Shown here piece by piece: positions 1 through 7,211 of a stretch of DNA of 64,000 nt (position 1 is its first letter; each line of letters starts with the position of its first letter). The DNA comes from Candidatus Tanganyikabacteria bacterium. GTDB taxonomy: Bacteria; Cyanobacteriota; Sericytochromatia; S15B-MN24; VGJW01. The stretch is taken from assembly GCA_016867265.1 (NCBI GenBank), contig VGJW01000003.1:62001-126000 (forward strand), read 5' to 3'. The position numbers and the translations under genes are program-made. The notes under the pieces are model-generated. The model was not told the origin of the DNA. It saw only the letters and a list, made by a program, of their open reading frames with translations, and made no database searches.

Positions 1-111
1 CACGATGACGAAGGCGTGCCACGACCAGAGCGTGGCCGCGCTGCCACCCTGCAGGGCCAGGGCGCTGAGCAGGAAGAAGATGAGGGCCACGAGGCCGAAC
101 ATGTTCCGCAT
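1..111 (-). CDS. Partial membrane protein, N-terminus only
   Basis: Only the first 37 codons lie in the window; the gene continues past the left edge. The ATG at 111 is followed by Arg-Asn and then a strongly hydrophobic helix (about residues 4-20), a Gly-Gly-Ser turn, and a second hydrophobic stretch containing LWSWHAFVIV. A short N-terminal membrane helix, a GG turn and a second helix resemble the start of MotA/ExbB-type proton-channel proteins, but 37 residues cannot prove it. It lies 50 bp downstream of the TPR gene on the same strand and may be co-transcribed with it. What is seen is a membrane protein start; the MotA-like idea is inference. Confidence 0.5.
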   Translation of the reverse strand, partial: MRNMFGLVALIFFLLSALALQGGSAATLWSWHAFVIV

Positions 112-161
112 CGCCGTTTCCTCGGTCGGTCAGGGCATCCTAGGATACCCGACCACCGCCC

Positions 162-1244
162 CTAGCGCACACCGGCCACACGGGGACGCGGCATGGTCCA
201 TCCCGAGCGGGGATCGCGGGGCGCCGTCAGTGCAGGCTCGGGCGTGAGGCTTTGCCGCAGATCTGCCGCCGGTTGCAATTTCTTGACCAGATCGAACTGG
301 AAGCGTGCGCGCAAGGCATCGCCCTCGGCCATCGCGGTCCGGCCCAAGTAGTAGCGGGCCACGCTGTTGCCCGGGTCGAAACCGACGGCGCGCTCGAGGA
401 AGCGGTTGGCCTCGGCCATGCGGCCGGCATCATGTGCCATGATGCCCAGCCAGGCGTTGGTGTCCGATGCCTCGGGGGCAAGGCGCCATGCCTTGCCGAA
501 CGCCTCGAAGGCTCGGCTGCCTTGCCCTCTCAGGTACGCGAGGCGGCCGACGGCCAGCCAGGCTTCGGCCCGATTGGGACGTTGGTCGGCCACCGCCTCG
601 AGGTGGGGTTCCGCTTCCAGGTAATGGCCCATGTCCGTGAGCAAGCCGCCCAGCATCGCCCGGGTCTCGAGATCGCCGGAGTGCGCTCGGGCCTGCTGGC
701 GCAGAAGAGCCAGGGCGCGATCCTGCTGGCCTGATGCCACCATGGACCGGATTTGCTGGAGTCGATCTTGCCGTTGCCGAGCCTGATCGCCCGGCGCCAG
801 GAAAAGGCGAGAGAGCCAGAGCGTAAGGCGATCCACGCCCTCGGCGAGCTGGCCCAGCAGGTTGTCCGCTTCTTGGCCGGGAAGGTCTCGGACTTGGTCG
901 CCTGTGGCCTGCTGCCACGCTTCGAGCACGCGCACGCGGGGGTGGTCCCCCAACCCGCGCCGACGCAGGCCTTCAAGAAGCTCCTGCGACGCCTCGGCTT
1001 CCTCGAGGCGACGAGTCGCCTTGGCAGACCGGTGGAATTCGTCATGAGGGAGAAGGGGTGCCGTCCGGGCGGCAGGAGAACCTTCCCAGTTCATCCGGGT
1101 GCGCGCGCCACGAACGGGCGTCCGCACGTCGCGAGGCAAGCGGATCACCTCGGCCTGCTGCGCGGTTGTCGGAGCGCCCATAGACGCGGGATTGGCCGGG
1201 AGGGCCAGCGCGCGGAAGTCCGCTTCGATGCGACGCATGCTCAT
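162..1244 (-). CDS. TPR-repeat protein
   Basis: A protein of about 360 residues. Residues 1-70 look disordered, 70-150 are charged and helical, and 160-325 hold four or five tetratricopeptide-type helical pairs with the usual Leu/Ala-Gly-Ala spacing and closing prolines (for example ERAVGFDPGNSVARYYLG). No signal peptide or membrane helix is visible, so it is probably a cytoplasmic scaffold. The open frame extends upstream to 1487, but that part reads like untranslated DNA. I place the start at the ATG pair 1244/1238, although neither has a good ribosome binding site. The partial membrane gene follows 50 bp downstream. TPRs mediate protein-protein contacts; the partner is unknown. Confidence 0.75.
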   Translation of the reverse strand: MSMRRIEADFRALALPANPASMGAPTTAQQAEVIRLPRDVRTPVRGARTRMNWEGSPAARTAPLLPHDEFHRSAKATRRLEEAEASQELLEGLRRRGLGDHPRVRVLEAWQQATGDQVRDLPGQEADNLLGQLAEGVDRLTLWLSRLFLAPGDQARQRQDRLQQIRSMVASGQQDRALALLRQQARAHSGDLETRAMLGGLLTDMGHYLEAEPHLEAVADQRPNRAEAWLAVGRLAYLRGQGSRAFEAFGKAWRLAPEASDTNAWLGIMAHDAGRMAEANRFLERAVGFDPGNSVARYYLGRTAMAEGDALRARFQFDLVKKLQPAADLRQSLTPEPALTAPRDPRSGWTMPRPRVAGVR

Positions 1245-1457
1245 TGTGCTGTACCCGCGAGGCAGCAGAATCGAAACTTTTAGACTTGGCTTGAGCGCGG
1301 TTGAAATGCGTGTTGCGGCAGGGGTGTGCACCCTCGCTCGGGTATGAAGGGCTCGGCAAGCCGCGGGTTCCCGCGAACCGGAGTGTTGCCGCTCGATTAA
1401 GCTTAGCGCCGCCCGGAGAAGCCGTGGCGACAAGCCCGATGTGAAGCCGAGGGTCCC

Positions 1458-1466
1458 GGGGGGGGG
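1458..1466. repeat. G9 homopolymer in 5' leader
   Basis: Nine consecutive G residues, 24-32 bp upstream of the ATG at 1490. Such a tract can slip during replication and could alter the promoter or leader. The effect is not demonstrable from sequence alone. Confidence 0.6.
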
Positions 1467-1489
1467 CCTGGCGCAAGAGGAGAGCAAAG

Positions 1490-2797
1490 ATGTCCAGCAT
1501 TCAGGGCGGATCGACTTGGACCCCGAGTTTCGACACAGTGAAGATGAAAGAGAACACCGCCGTGCCCCAGATCAAGGACGATGGTGTCGTCCCGACGGGG
1601 TCGACGCAGGACCGGCCTGTCACCGAGGAGGTAGTCACGGCCCTGCCGACCGGCAACGTGGACATCGACCGTCCTGCCGTCGATCGTGATGTCGTCGGGG
1701 GCAACCTGGTGCCGGATCGCGGTGGTGTCGTCGACAATCGACCGGAAGACGGCGGGCGGGTGCCCGATTACGCCACGGCCGTCCAGACGCCGAACCGCCC
1801 CACCAACCTGGGGGTGGATCAGCTGGGTTCCGACCCGCGCAGCACGGCTCCCGAACTGCCGCGCACCCCGGTCAACACCGTTGTGGGTGGCATCGGCCAA
1901 GTCCTTGACCGGGTCAACAACGGCGAGCGGGGCGACAAGATCGCCGGCGACCTTTCCTCGCTCATCGACAAGTTCAAGGATGATCCCGCCCTTCAGAAGC
2001 TGCTGATGAAGCTCTACGAAATCGCGATGGGCCAAGGCAATCCCTACGATGTCGCCGGTCTCATCAAGCAGATCGACGAGTACATGAACAGCAAGGCGAA
2101 GATCCTGTTCCCGCAGCACGAGCCCTGGGAAGCCATCGTCCAGCGCCCCGACGGTTCGAGCGAGCGGGTCTCCGTCCCGCCCGGCACGACCGAGGCCTCG
2201 TACAAGGCAAATCCGTTCCCGCTCAACACCTCCAAGGGCCCTGCCACGGCTGGTGGCGGCACCGGCACGCACGATCCGCTGAAGATCACGCTGGATGGTA
2301 CCGACGCCAAGGTCAACACCACGGACAACAGCCAGATTCGCCTGGATGACGGCCGTGAGGTGACCATGTCCGGCGGTCTCAACGACAACGAGGCGTGGCT
2401 GGTCAAGGACCGCAACGGCGACGGCACATCGAAGAACGGCGGGGTCATCGACGGCAACGAAATCTTCGGTGACCACCTGGGCAAGTTCAAGAACGCCTAT
2501 GACGAACTGGCCCATGAGTACGCCGCCGAGCTCAAGACGGACGATCAGGGCCGCAAGTACATCGACCTTGCCGATCCCAACTCGGTCGCGGCCAAGGAGC
2601 TCAAGCTGATGGACAAGGCCGGGAACTACATCCACGCCGCAGACAAGCTCCAGAAGCTGTATGTGACGTGGGACGAGGTGAACATCCAGGCGGGTGATGG
2701 TCAGACGTCGCTGCGTCAGCAGGCGCTTGTCCAGTACAACGACGGCAAGGTGGCCAAGTCGGCCGACCAGTGGTTCGGCGAGAAGCAGGCTGCCTGA
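1490..2797 (+). CDS. Unknown protein with EF-hand-like calcium loop
   Basis: 435 residues starting at an ATG with a strong ribosome binding site (AAGAGGAGAG, 1475-1484). Residues 1-130 are Pro/Asp/Val-rich and probably disordered; 130-200 are helical. At about residue 307 there is a DxNxDG loop followed by a Gly-rich stretch and the hallmark NEIFGD. That combination resembles the Asp-Asn-Gly-Asp-Gly...ELFGD elements of calcium-binding RTX-type surface proteins. The C-terminal 110 residues are helical with many Lys/Asp. There is no Sec signal peptide, so it is either cytoplasmic or exported by another route. A run of nine G residues (1458-1466) lies just upstream of the ribosome binding site. 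Function unknown. Confidence 0.8.
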   Translation: MSSIQGGSTWTPSFDTVKMKENTAVPQIKDDGVVPTGSTQDRPVTEEVVTALPTGNVDIDRPAVDRDVVGGNLVPDRGGVVDNRPEDGGRVPDYATAVQTPNRPTNLGVDQLGSDPRSTAPELPRTPVNTVVGGIGQVLDRVNNGERGDKIAGDLSSLIDKFKDDPALQKLLMKLYEIAMGQGNPYDVAGLIKQIDEYMNSKAKILFPQHEPWEAIVQRPDGSSERVSVPPGTTEASYKANPFPLNTSKGPATAGGGTGTHDPLKITLDGTDAKVNTTDNSQIRLDDGREVTMSGGLNDNEAWLVKDRNGDGTSKNGGVIDGNEIFGDHLGKFKNAYDELAHEYAAELKTDDQGRKYIDLADPNSVAAKELKLMDKAGNYIHAADKLQKLYVTWDEVNIQAGDGQTSLRQQALVQYNDGKVAKSADQWFGEKQAA

Positions 2798-2811
2798 GGC
2801 GGGGCGTGTCA

Positions 2812-2841
2812 GGGGCTTGCCATCCATCGATGGCAGGCCCC
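2812..2841 (+). terminator. Hairpin after the EF-hand-like gene
   Basis: A 13-bp stem: GGGGCTTGCCATC (2812-2824), loop CATC, GATGGCAGGCCCC (2829-2841), with a single T-G wobble. It lies 14 bp after the stop codon at 2797. There is no T-run after it, so termination strength is uncertain. It may instead protect the 3' end. Confidence 0.55.
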
Positions 2842-2895
2842 TCTGCGTTGGGGAGGTTTTGCCCCCCCTGACGGCAGGGTAGGATAACAGAACCC

Positions 2896-3831
2896 ATGGT
2901 TGCCCGTTCCGTCTTCCTTGTCCTCATTGCCTTCCTGAGTGCCGGCCTCGGTTTGGCTGCGCCGTCCCGGGCCGCAGGCCTCGATGAGGACGCCTCGGAT
3001 CTTCATCGCACGTTGCTTGCGCGTCTGGTGGAACAGTTGGTGGACCAGGGCTACTTGGCCGAGGGCGAGCGTGTCTGGTGGGAGCCTGCGAAACATCCCG
3101 AGGAGCCGGATGACCGCATCTTGAGGGCCATGGCGACCCACGCCCTGCTGGGGCGTGGGGTGCTCCTGGTCCGCAGGGAGGCAGACGCCGCGATTCGCCT
3201 GGAGGCCAGCCTGCTGCGTGCACCAGGTGAGATTCTCTATCGTCCGGAACTGCTGCAGGGGCGCCCGGGGCCTGCCTTCACGCTGACCCATCGTCTGGTG
3301 GCGCGCTCTGTTGTCCTTGCCACGGGCAAGGTCCGCAAGGCTGACGTTCTGGTGGTTCAGGACCAGCCGTTCGCGCCTGTCGAGAGGCGACAGGCCGCAG
3401 GACCCGACGCCGGTTCGGTGGAGACGGGCCGTCTGGTGCAGGAGATCCAGGGGTTCGGCGTGACCTTGTCCAACCTCGCGGGCTCCGGCTTTTCCTATCG
3501 CCGCTGGCTGGCTTCGGGGCGAGGGTTCCAGATCTCAGGCTTTCCGTACCTCAACGGCACGGATACGTTCGTCAACTTCGGCGGACAGGTCATGCAGTCC
3601 TTCTTCGAGGCACCCGGCGGTCGTGGCTATGGCTTGCTGGCGGCCGGGGGCGGCCTCGGCAGCCTCGCCACTTCCTGGTTCGGGGGGCCGGCGTGGAACC
3701 TGAGTGTCGGTGGTGGGGCGGACCTCCGCCTCGCGGCGAACCTGGTCTTCTCCGCCCAGCTCGGCTACAGCCTGTCCGCCGGGAACCGCATCGGGCCGGG
3801 CGGCGGGGCGGGCCTCTTCATCGAGTTCTGA
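2896..3831 (+). CDS. Exported protein with barrel-type C-terminus, copy 1
   Basis: 311 residues. The first 27 form a Sec signal peptide (hydrophobic LVLIAFLSAGLGLAAPSRA). The mature N-terminal half (about 30-150) is alpha/beta. The C-terminal part (160-311) alternates hydrophobic, aromatic and Gly residues and ends in Phe, as in outer-membrane beta-barrels recognised by the BAM machinery. It is a clear paralogue of the next gene: shared features include GERVxW, the YRPELL..RPGPA element, GSGF.RRW.ASG and a closing EF dipeptide. The family is not one I recognise. The two genes are 27 bp apart and probably co-transcribed. Likely location is periplasm or outer membrane; role unknown. Confidence 0.8.
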   Translation: MVARSVFLVLIAFLSAGLGLAAPSRAAGLDEDASDLHRTLLARLVEQLVDQGYLAEGERVWWEPAKHPEEPDDRILRAMATHALLGRGVLLVRREADAAIRLEASLLRAPGEILYRPELLQGRPGPAFTLTHRLVARSVVLATGKVRKADVLVVQDQPFAPVERRQAAGPDAGSVETGRLVQEIQGFGVTLSNLAGSGFSYRRWLASGRGFQISGFPYLNGTDTFVNFGGQVMQSFFEAPGGRGYGLLAAGGGLGSLATSWFGGPAWNLSVGGGADLRLAANLVFSAQLGYSLSAGNRIGPGGGAGLFIEF

Positions 3832-3858
3832 TGCCTACGGACAAGGATTGGTCCTGAC

Positions 3859-4896
3859 ATGCGCACGCGATGTGTCCTGAATGCCTTGCTGCTGGCAGCC
3901 GTTCCGCCATTCCTGCCCGCCGGGGTCGGCCTTGCGGCGCCGCCCCCGGATGCCACGGCCTACCATCGGGTCAACCTCGATGCCGTCGCCAACCACCTGC
4001 TGGAAGGAGACAATCCCTACGTGCGCAAGGGAGAGCGGGTCTGCTGGGTGCCGGATGCCGCGTTCCGGAGCCCGCCGGTGCTCGAAGCACGTGCCTTGGA
4101 CCACCTGTTGCTGGCGGCGCTTGTCCGGCGTGGCGTGGAGTTCGTCGACCACGAGGACAAGGCGGATGTCCTGCTTGCCGTGTCGTTCGCCGAAGTCAGG
4201 GATGAGCCCTATTTCCGCCCCGAGTTGCTGGGTATGCGTCCCGGTCCGGCCTATCGGCTGCGGGACAGGGTCGCGGTGCGCGCGGTCGAGCGGGCCTCCG
4301 GTCGCATACGTGGCGAGAACTACCTGGTGGTCGAGTTCAAGCCTTTCGATGGCGCGCTGGCGCCGGGTTCCTCGGAGGCCACGGGCTCTGCGGCCCAGCC
4401 CATGCCAGACCTGGGTTCGGTCCAGTCGGACCTGACGGGATATGGCCTGGCCGTGTCTTGGCTGTCGGGTTCGGGCTTTGCCTGGCGCCGATGGTTTGCC
4501 AGCGGCTGGGGCTGGCAGGTGGCGGGCATCCCCTACAGCGACGGTTCCGCCTACTTCCACAACGTCGGGGCGCAGGTCATGCGCCAGATGGTCGACGGCC
4601 GTCTTGGACGGATGTATCTGCTGGGCGCCACGGGGGTGGCGTATGGCACGGCAGGACCTACGGGCTGGTACCGGCGCGGCAGCGATGGGATCTCGTGGAC
4701 GCGCCAGCCTTCGTTGCTCTGGAACTTGAGTGCCGGGCTAGGTGCGGATTTCCGCCTGACGCCCAATCTGGTGCTGGCCTTTGGGGCGGGCTACAGCCTC
4801 GGACCGCAGGCGACCTACGATGATTTGAGCAATGATCGGATCGAGACGCTTGGTGTCACGCCCGCATTTTCGTTCGGTTCCTTCCTCGAGTTCTGA
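3859..4896 (+). CDS. Exported protein with barrel-type C-terminus, copy 2
   Basis: 345 residues, a tandem paralogue of the gene ending at 3831. It has a signal peptide (about residues 1-23, ending GVGLAA). Conserved blocks shared with copy 1 are GERVCWVP, YFRPELLGMRPGPA, the GSGFAWRRWFASGWGWQ element and the terminal EF. The last strand-like segment (GVTPAFSFGSFLEF) fits a barrel C-terminal signal. It is about 30 residues longer than copy 1 because of an insert near residues 265-285. A weak AAGGA lies 5' of the ATG. The gene converges on the ABC permease gene with only 15 bp between stops. Function unknown; duplication suggests partners or alternatives. Confidence 0.8.
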   Translation: MRTRCVLNALLLAAVPPFLPAGVGLAAPPPDATAYHRVNLDAVANHLLEGDNPYVRKGERVCWVPDAAFRSPPVLEARALDHLLLAALVRRGVEFVDHEDKADVLLAVSFAEVRDEPYFRPELLGMRPGPAYRLRDRVAVRAVERASGRIRGENYLVVEFKPFDGALAPGSSEATGSAAQPMPDLGSVQSDLTGYGLAVSWLSGSGFAWRRWFASGWGWQVAGIPYSDGSAYFHNVGAQVMRQMVDGRLGRMYLLGATGVAYGTAGPTGWYRRGSDGISWTRQPSLLWNLSAGLGADFRLTPNLVLAFGAGYSLGPQATYDDLSNDRIETLGVTPAFSFGSFLEF

Positions 4897-4911
4897 CGTC
4901 CGTCACAGGTC

Positions 4912-5712
4912 CTAGATCGACAGGTTGCGCCGTGCGAAGACCTGCCATGCCCCCAGCATCGTCACCAGCGGCAAGCCGGCGAGACATGCCCAGGCGGTCC
5001 AGGCGGTCTCCTTGCCGGCCAGCGGCTCGTAGGGGCGGAACCACGAGAAGGGTGAGAGCGGCTTAAGGGGTTCGAGCGCCCGGAAGACATCGCCGAAGAG
5101 GCTGACGAACAGGGCCATCATCATCAGGGCGATGGCGGGCCGGAAGGCATTGGCGGATTCGCTCGCTGCGGCGGAGAGCAGCAGCGTGACGCCGCCGATG
5201 CCAAGCATCAGTAGCAGGGCCTGCAAGGAAGCAAGCAGCCAACCGGCGAGTCCCCCGGGCAGGACGACGGCATGCCAGGCGAACATGGCGGCCACCGCAC
5301 CGACGCAGGCGGCGACGGTCACGGCTTGGCCGAGCACCAGCAGGCCGACCTGCGCCAAGATGAAGCGGGCCCGCGTGATGGGGCCAGACAGCGTGAAGGC
5401 GAGGGTGCCGCGCTCGATGGCCCCGGCGATGGCCGCCGAGGGAACGCCGATGGCCCACGTCGCCAGCATCGCGAGGCAGAGCGGGTGGATCAGGATCCAG
5501 GACACATAGCCTTCCGGCCGCGCCATCGAGACGCGGGCGCCCATCATCTTCTTGATGAACGAAGGCAGGAGCTTCATCGAGATCTCCGCCTGGGCGCGAT
5601 ACTCCGGGTACCACCAGGCCATCATGCCGAGGAACAGCGCGAGGCCGACGGCCAGGGCCAGCATGGTCGGCCATCTGTCCTTGAGGGCACGCAGGAAGAC
5701 GGCGGCGGTCAT
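4912..5712 (-). CDS. ABC-2 type transporter permease
   Basis: 266 residues with six predicted membrane segments: one near residues 15-35, a pair at 75-100, further ones at about 120-190 and 195-215, and a final one near 240-258. The architecture matches ABC-2 family permeases that work with a single-domain ATPase. The ATG overlaps the stop of the upstream ATPase gene by four bases (ATGA, 5709-5712), which implies translational coupling and a dedicated two-gene transporter. Extruded substrates of this class include polysaccharides, lipids, drugs and peptides; nothing here shows which. A polar loop at residues 45-70 lies between helices 1 and 2. Confidence 0.88.
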   Translation of the reverse strand: MTAAVFLRALKDRWPTMLALAVGLALFLGMMAWWYPEYRAQAEISMKLLPSFIKKMMGARVSMARPEGYVSWILIHPLCLAMLATWAIGVPSAAIAGAIERGTLAFTLSGPITRARFILAQVGLLVLGQAVTVAACVGAVAAMFAWHAVVLPGGLAGWLLASLQALLLMLGIGGVTLLLSAAASESANAFRPAIALMMMALFVSLFGDVFRALEPLKPLSPFSWFRPYEPLAGKETAWTAWACLAGLPLVTMLGAWQVFARRNLSI

Positions 5713-6599
5713 GCGTAGTACTCCAGGAACGAGTCTTCGAGGCTGGCTGGCTCGATGGCGACATCCCGCACGGGCAGCCGGGCCAGCAGGCCGAGGAGCG
5801 GACGGATGTCGCCCGTGATCTCGAGGATGCTGCTGGTACCCTCCCAGGCCACGATGCGCACGTCGGGCAGGGCGGAAGAGACCGTTTCCCGGTCGACTCC
5901 GGCGTCGAGGACGAGGCTGACGCGACGCGCCTTGTTCGCCTTGAGGGACTCGGTTCGCGCGACCTCGACGATGCGTCCGTCACGGATGATGGCGACATGG
6001 TCGCAGAGGCGCTCCACTTCCGACAGGACATGGCTCGACATGAAGATGGTGCCGCCTTCGTCGCGATACTGGGCCAGCAGGCGGTGGAAGGCCTGTTGCA
6101 CGAGGGGGTCGAGGCCCTCCGTCGGCTCATCCAAGATGACCAGCTCGCGCGTGAGAAGCAGGGCGTGGATGATCGCGATTTTCTGCTTGTTGCCCTTGGA
6201 GAGGGTCTTGAGCCTGGGAACCGGGTTGGCGTCGAGCGCCTCGACCATGGCGCGCAGGCGCTCTTCGGGCAGCGCGACGCCACGCAGGCGGGCGGCGTAG
6301 CGCAGGAACTCCATGCCCGTCAGGTTCTCCGGCAAGTGGACTTCCCCGGGCAGGTAGCCGATGCGTTGGCGCACGGCCGGCCCGTCGCGCCAGGGGTCAA
6401 GGCCCAAGACGGATGCCGCGCCCGACTGGGGTCGGAGGAAGTCGAGCAGCAGGCGGATGGTGGTCGACTTGCCTGCCCCATTGGGCCCGAGGAAGCCGAA
6501 GATGCTTCCCATGGGCACTTCGAGAGACAATTCCCGGACACCCTTGCCACCAGGATGGAGATGCGTCAGCCGCGCGAGGGTGATGGCAGGTCCTGACAT
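5709..6599 (-). CDS. ABC-2 type transporter ATP-binding protein
   Basis: 296 residues. The Walker A motif GPNGAGKST is at residues 38-46, the signature loop is LSKGNKQK, and Walker B is LVILDEPTEGLDP followed by the switch His in MSSHVLSE. Residues 225-296 form the C-terminal extension common in CcmA/DrrA-type ATPases. The open frame runs back to 6674, but I choose the ATG at 6599 because the core family start (ITLARLTHLHPGG) follows it and the upstream residues overlap the divergent transglycosylase gene. It energises the permease encoded immediately downstream. The signature has KGNKQK rather than SGGQ, as in many exporters of this subgroup. Confidence 0.92.
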   Translation of the reverse strand: MSGPAITLARLTHLHPGGKGVRELSLEVPMGSIFGFLGPNGAGKSTTIRLLLDFLRPQSGAASVLGLDPWRDGPAVRQRIGYLPGEVHLPENLTGMEFLRYAARLRGVALPEERLRAMVEALDANPVPRLKTLSKGNKQKIAIIHALLLTRELVILDEPTEGLDPLVQQAFHRLLAQYRDEGGTIFMSSHVLSEVERLCDHVAIIRDGRIVEVARTESLKANKARRVSLVLDAGVDRETVSSALPDVRIVAWEGTSSILEITGDIRPLLGLLARLPVRDVAIEPASLEDSFLEYYA

Positions 6600-6645
6600 G
6601 CCCGTCACAGTAGCACAGGCATTCGGGAGCGTCCGGCGTGTTACC

Positions 6646-7185
6646 ATGATCACCATGCGTAGGTTCATGAGCATCCTGTTGGCGTGCGCTGCGGTCGTCG
6701 CGGTGCAGGCCGCACCGGCCTTGGCCGATGCTCAGGACAGCCTTCAGGCGACCATTGCCCGTTCCGCGGGCGCCGACAAGGCCCGGCGCTATGCTCCGCT
6801 GTTACGCGCAGCCGCACGGAAGCATGGAGTGCCCGAACTGCTCGTGGCAGGCATCATCCGCCAGGAGTCCGACTGGGACCCGACGTGTCGCACGGGGCCG
6901 TCACGAGGCCTGATGCAGGTCAACCGGGGCCACGCCCGGCGGGGTGACAACCTCTTCGATCCGAAGACGAACCTCGACTATGGCTGCCGCATCCTCCGTG
7001 AGTATCGTGACTGGGCCGCCAGGCGCATGCCCAAGGGCTCGCCGGAACGGGCCATTTGGCACAAGGCCCTCACGGCCTATAATTTCGGCCCGATCGCCGT
7101 CGCCCATCGCGGCTTGTACCGCAGCCGCTACAGCGCCAAGGTCATGCGCTCCTACGAGCAGGCGAGCGACGCGCCCCGGCGCTGA
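6646..7185 (+). CDS. Lytic murein transglycosylase, SLT type
   Basis: About 176-179 residues; starts at 6646 and 6655 are both ATG and in frame. A signal peptide spans about residues 1-24 of the shorter form (ILLACAAVVAVQAAPALA). The SLT goose-lysozyme fold follows, with catalytic Glu71 in GIIRQESDWDP, then GLMQVNRGHA and the AYNFGP motif near the end. It cleaves the MurNAc-GlcNAc glycosidic bond of peptidoglycan in the periplasm, forming 1,6-anhydro ends. It is a minimal enzyme with no extra binding domain. It is divergent from the ABC pair (46 bp between starts) and convergent with the CsgG-domain gene. Confidence 0.9.
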   Translation: MITMRRFMSILLACAAVVAVQAAPALADAQDSLQATIARSAGADKARRYAPLLRAAARKHGVPELLVAGIIRQESDWDPTCRTGPSRGLMQVNRGHARRGDNLFDPKTNLDYGCRILREYRDWAARRMPKGSPERAIWHKALTAYNFGPIAVAHRGLYRSRYSAKVMRSYEQASDAPRR

Positions 7186-7211
7186 CGGCGGCAGGCGGTT
7201 CGGGGCCGGCC

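Noticed and set aside
1403-2827. 474-codon minus-strand open frame
   Set aside because: Rich in Val/Leu/Arg/Asp from codon mirroring of the plus-strand gene, which has the strong ribosome binding site and EF-hand-like loop.
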